DNA from: an uncultured Eubacteriales bacterium
GTDB lineage: Bacteria; Bacillota; Clostridia; Peptostreptococcales; Anaerovoracaceae
Reading direction: 5' to 3'
NCBI GenBank assembly: GCA_902793875.1
Contig: CADBFL010000093.1
Span: forward strand, 1 to 6,909
Length of the DNA: 6,909 nt
Below are positions 6,055 to 6,909 of this stretch, in pieces (the first letter of the stretch is position 1; the number at the start of each line of letters is the position of its first letter). The position numbers were made by a program, and so were the translations under genes. Under the pieces are notes generated by a model that was not told the origin of the DNA, made no database searches, and saw nothing but the letters and a program-made list of their open reading frames with translations.

Positions 6055-6909
6055 TGGCAAAATACGAACACGTCGTAACAGAAGATGAGCTCGGTCTCAC
6101 GATAAACCAGATACTGCGCCTCAACTATAAGTTCTCGGCAAGATTCCGGACCAAAATGAAGTATCAGCATCTCGTGGATCTTAACGGAACGCCGGCGCCG
6201 GGTTATGTAAAGCCCGCTGCCGGTGATATTATCGGCGTGAGGCTTCCCGAAGAGACCAGCGATTTCCCGCCTCAGGACATCCCTCTTGACATAATATACG
6301 AGGACGATGACATCATCATGATCAACAAGCAGCCGGGAGTCATCGTCCACCCTACAAAGGGGCATCCCGACCACACCATCGCAAACGGCGTCATGAAATA
6401 CATGGCGGACAGCGGGCAGTCCTTCAAAGTCCGTTTCGCGAACCGCATCGACATGGACACCTCGGGCCTGATCATCGTATGCAAAAACGCGAACGCCCAG
6501 AACGAGCTGTCGAACCAGATGCGCCGCAATACCGTAGTAAAGAAATACATCTCCCTCGTCGAAGGCGATGTATCCGAAGATCACTTCGTTATAGATCTTC
6601 CCATAGGCCGTCCTGACTCCGTATCGATACAGCGCTGTCACATGGAGGTCGAAGACGGCGGCAAGGAAGCCGTATCCGAGGTAAAAGTGCTTGAACGCTT
6701 CTGCAGCAGAGAGCATGGTCCTCATACCCTCCTGGAGGTCACCCTCCACACGGGACGCACCCATCAGATAAGAGTGCACCTATCCCATATCGGTCATCCC
6801 ATCGCGGGCGACAGGCTCTACGGCGGCAGAACGGATCTCATAGACCGCCAGGCACTTCACGCTCACTATATCGAATTCGATCATCCGGTCTCGGGCGAAC
6901 GCGTCAGCT
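6054..6909 (+). CDS. RluA-family RNA pseudouridine synthase, C-terminus cut off by window edge
   Basis: Converts specific uridines to pseudouridine in rRNA or tRNA. 285 codons are visible; family members near 300 residues suggest only a short piece is missing. Seen: an N-terminal S4-like RNA-binding region (about 1-65, weakly conserved), the catalytic domain opening LDIIYEDDDIIMINKQPGVIVHP (about 78-100), the catalytic motif NRIDMDTSGLIIV (130-142) with D133 as nucleophile, VKKYISLVEG (162-171), and LHTGRTHQIRVHLSHIGHPIAGDRLYGG (about 231-258), the family's C-terminal signature. The usual HRLD motif reads NRID, with Asn for His. The start ATG overlaps the NAD kinase stop (TGATG); I see no Shine-Dalgarno, so it probably relies on re-initiation. 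It is closest in context to B. subtilis YjbO. The target uridine cannot be told from sequence, so no symbol is given. Confidence 0.96.
   Translation, partial: MAKYEHVVTEDELGLTINQILRLNYKFSARFRTKMKYQHLVDLNGTPAPGYVKPAAGDIIGVRLPEETSDFPPQDIPLDIIYEDDDIIMINKQPGVIVHPTKGHPDHTIANGVMKYMADSGQSFKVRFANRIDMDTSGLIIVCKNANAQNELSNQMRRNTVVKKYISLVEGDVSEDHFVIDLPIGRPDSVSIQRCHMEVEDGGKEAVSEVKVLERFCSREHGPHTLLEVTLHTGRTHQIRVHLSHIGHPIAGDRLYGGRTDLIDRQALHAHYIEFDHPVSGERVS

Noticed and set aside
6021..6779. 252-codon minus-strand open frame opposite the pseudouridine synthase
   Set aside because: Antisense shadow; the sense frame has complete RluA-family motifs, and the shadow is bounded by a rare sense CTA codon near 6779.
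1..6909. CRISPR arrays, insertion sequences, tRNA or rRNA genes, phage or defence genes
   Set aside because: No spaced direct repeats, terminal inverted repeats, transposase motifs or cloverleaf-like sequences were found; all sizeable space is filled by housekeeping genes.

Overview
The window looks like a chromosomal housekeeping region of a Bacillota (Firmicutes) bacterium, most likely a Clostridia-type anaerobe with moderate GC. The evidence is a short group-1 sigma factor with a Firmicutes-style region 1.1 and acidic linker, the gene order dgt-dnaG-rpoD-trmK (a familiar clostridial form of the macromolecular synthesis operon), a short Bacillus NadF-like NAD kinase, and frequent ATA, AGA and AGG codons alongside GC-rich third positions. 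I cannot name a genus from the sequence.

Layout. Two divergent transcription units meet at an A/T-rich intergenic region (5180-5256). Leftward, on the minus strand, runs a tightly packed series: an unrecognised acidic 182-aa protein (4631-5179), a dGTPase-like HD phosphohydrolase (3593-4609), DNA primase DnaG (1799-3589), the primary sigma factor RpoD (549-1799) and the 5' part of tRNA m1A22 methyltransferase TrmK (527 down to the window edge). Gaps are 21 nt, 3 nt, a 1-nt overlap and 21 nt, with no terminator seen between the genes, so they probably form one operon. Rightward, on the plus strand, are NAD kinase (5257-6054) and, overlapping it by 1 nt, an RluA-family pseudouridine synthase that runs off the right edge.

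How the genes fit together. The leftward operon joins replication priming (DnaG), transcription initiation (RpoD), dNTP-pool control (dGTPase) and tRNA modification (TrmK). The rightward pair joins NADP supply to RNA pseudouridylation; the same pair occurs in Bacillus subtilis as nadF-yjbO. Each direction has a TGn-type extended -10 candidate. The two face each other so closely that RNA polymerase could probably occupy only one at a time.

There are no RNA genes, mobile elements, CRISPR arrays or large repeats that I can support, and no gene-free stretch longer than about 80 bases. I found no convincing new multi-gene system. The most open items are the unrecognised first gene of the operon, the shared promoter region, and the non-canonical start of the dGTPase gene.
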